A stretch of DNA of 60,275 nt, from assembly GCA_021775855.1 (NCBI GenBank), contig JAJFGZ010000042.1:1-60275 (forward strand), written 5' to 3'. Every line of letters starts with the position of its first letter. Position 1 is the first letter of the stretch. This document shows, piece by piece, positions 59,991 to 60,275 of this stretch. The DNA is from Hyphomicrobiales bacterium. GTDB lineage: Bacteria > Pseudomonadota > Alphaproteobacteria > Rhizobiales > NORP267. The notes under the pieces were generated by a model. It searched no databases. It worked only from the letters and a program-made list of their open reading frames with translations, and was not told where the DNA came from. The translations under genes were made by a program, and so were the position numbers.

Positions 59991-60275
59991 ATGGCGAACG
60001 CCATCCGGGATTGGCATCTTGTGGAGACGTTTCTCGAAATGCTGAGCGCTGAGCGCGGCGCGGCAGCGAATACGCTTGATGCCTACCTCCGGGACCTGAC
60101 CGGGTTTTCTGAATTTCTGGTCTCCAAGGGGCAACACATATCGAAGGCAACCAGCCTCGATATCCGGGACTATCTCGGTCACCGGGCAGATATCGGTCTA
60201 TCGGCATCGACAAGTGCACGGCAATTATCCGCGATCCGGCAATTATACCGATTCCTGTATAGCGAAGGTATGCGC
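59991..60275 (+). CDS. xerD: Tyrosine recombinase XerD, N-terminal part (runs off the window)
   Basis: The first 95 residues form the SAM-like core-binding domain: LVETFLEMLSAERGAAANTLDAYLRDLTGFSEFL, then ATSLDIRDYL and ARQLSAIRQLYRFLYSEG. This matches XerD, which with XerC resolves chromosome dimers at dif. The catalytic domain with the Tyr nucleophile is beyond the window. XerC cannot be fully excluded, but the aroK/aroB neighbourhood fits xerD in alphaproteobacteria. The start is ATG 59991. Confidence 0.9.
   Translation, partial: MANAIRDWHLVETFLEMLSAERGAAANTLDAYLRDLTGFSEFLVSKGQHISKATSLDIRDYLGHRADIGLSASTSARQLSAIRQLYRFLYSEGMR

Overview
The window looks like chromosomal DNA of a free-living, probably marine alphaproteobacterium (Rhodospirillales-like or a neighbouring unclassified group). 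The basis is gene content and order, not a database search: the ethylmalonyl-CoA pathway genes mcd, ccr and ecm; the block SUV3-type helicase / S4 protein / FdxA / CarD; the block rpmB / esterase-like / cobT / cobS / J-domain protein / bolA / CorC-like / aroB / aroK / xerD; and a DMSP lyase of the DddP type. Coding density is very high and several convergent genes overlap at their 3' ends. I found no insertion sequence, prophage, CRISPR array or rRNA. Two tRNA genes are present: Leu(CAA) at 12080-12166 and Arg(CCT) at 40014-40090.

Layout. 1-5427: ethylmalonyl-CoA pathway (mcd fragment, a DMT permease, ccr and divergent ecm). 5432-12000: a soluble hybrid histidine kinase, gluQ, an AlkA-type glycosylase, a LysE/RhtB exporter, an esterase, a DoxX-like protein, an HNH nuclease, dsbB and a DedA-like protein. 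12080-17800: tRNA-Leu, a membrane-tethered collagen-like protein, a glutamine-synthetase-like ligase paired with a Rieske oxygenase, a D,D-carboxypeptidase and a dimethylargininase-type hydrolase. 17900-24333: a FATP-type acyl-CoA synthetase, a DUF924 protein, then a tightly coupled flippase / FemAB-like acyltransferase / JmjC-like oxygenase operon. 24339-30536: acyl-CoA ligase, CAP-domain lipoprotein and large MscS channel in one unit, with a divergent exported cyclase. 30797-38118: a multi-PAS histidine kinase, dddP, a divergent CitE-like lyase and a PiT phosphate permease. 38200-43900: a long coiled-coil protein, tRNA-Arg, a degenerate nuclease, an M48 lipoprotein, carD and fdxA. 44000-50000: S4 protein, helicase, a structured non-coding gap, a CDF transporter with an altered metal site, and a DUF3108 protein. 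50238-60275: rpmB, a queuosine-precursor transporter, cobT/cobS, a J-domain protein, bolA, a GNAT enzyme, a CorC-like protein, aroB/aroK, a 47-residue membrane protein and the start of xerD.

Functional links. Ccr, Ecm and Mcd convert crotonyl-CoA through ethylmalonyl- and methylsuccinyl-CoA, so acetyl units can be assimilated without a glyoxylate shunt. Ecm needs adenosylcobalamin, and cobS/cobT (cobalt insertion) lie in the same window. DddP would release DMS and acrylate from DMSP, a marine carbon and sulfur source. GluQ and the YhhQ-type transporter both concern queuosine tRNA modification. The least explained items are the collagen-like protein, the ligase/Rieske pair, the flippase operon, the CDF protein without its metal-site aspartates, and the repeat- and hairpin-rich gap at 47301-47789.
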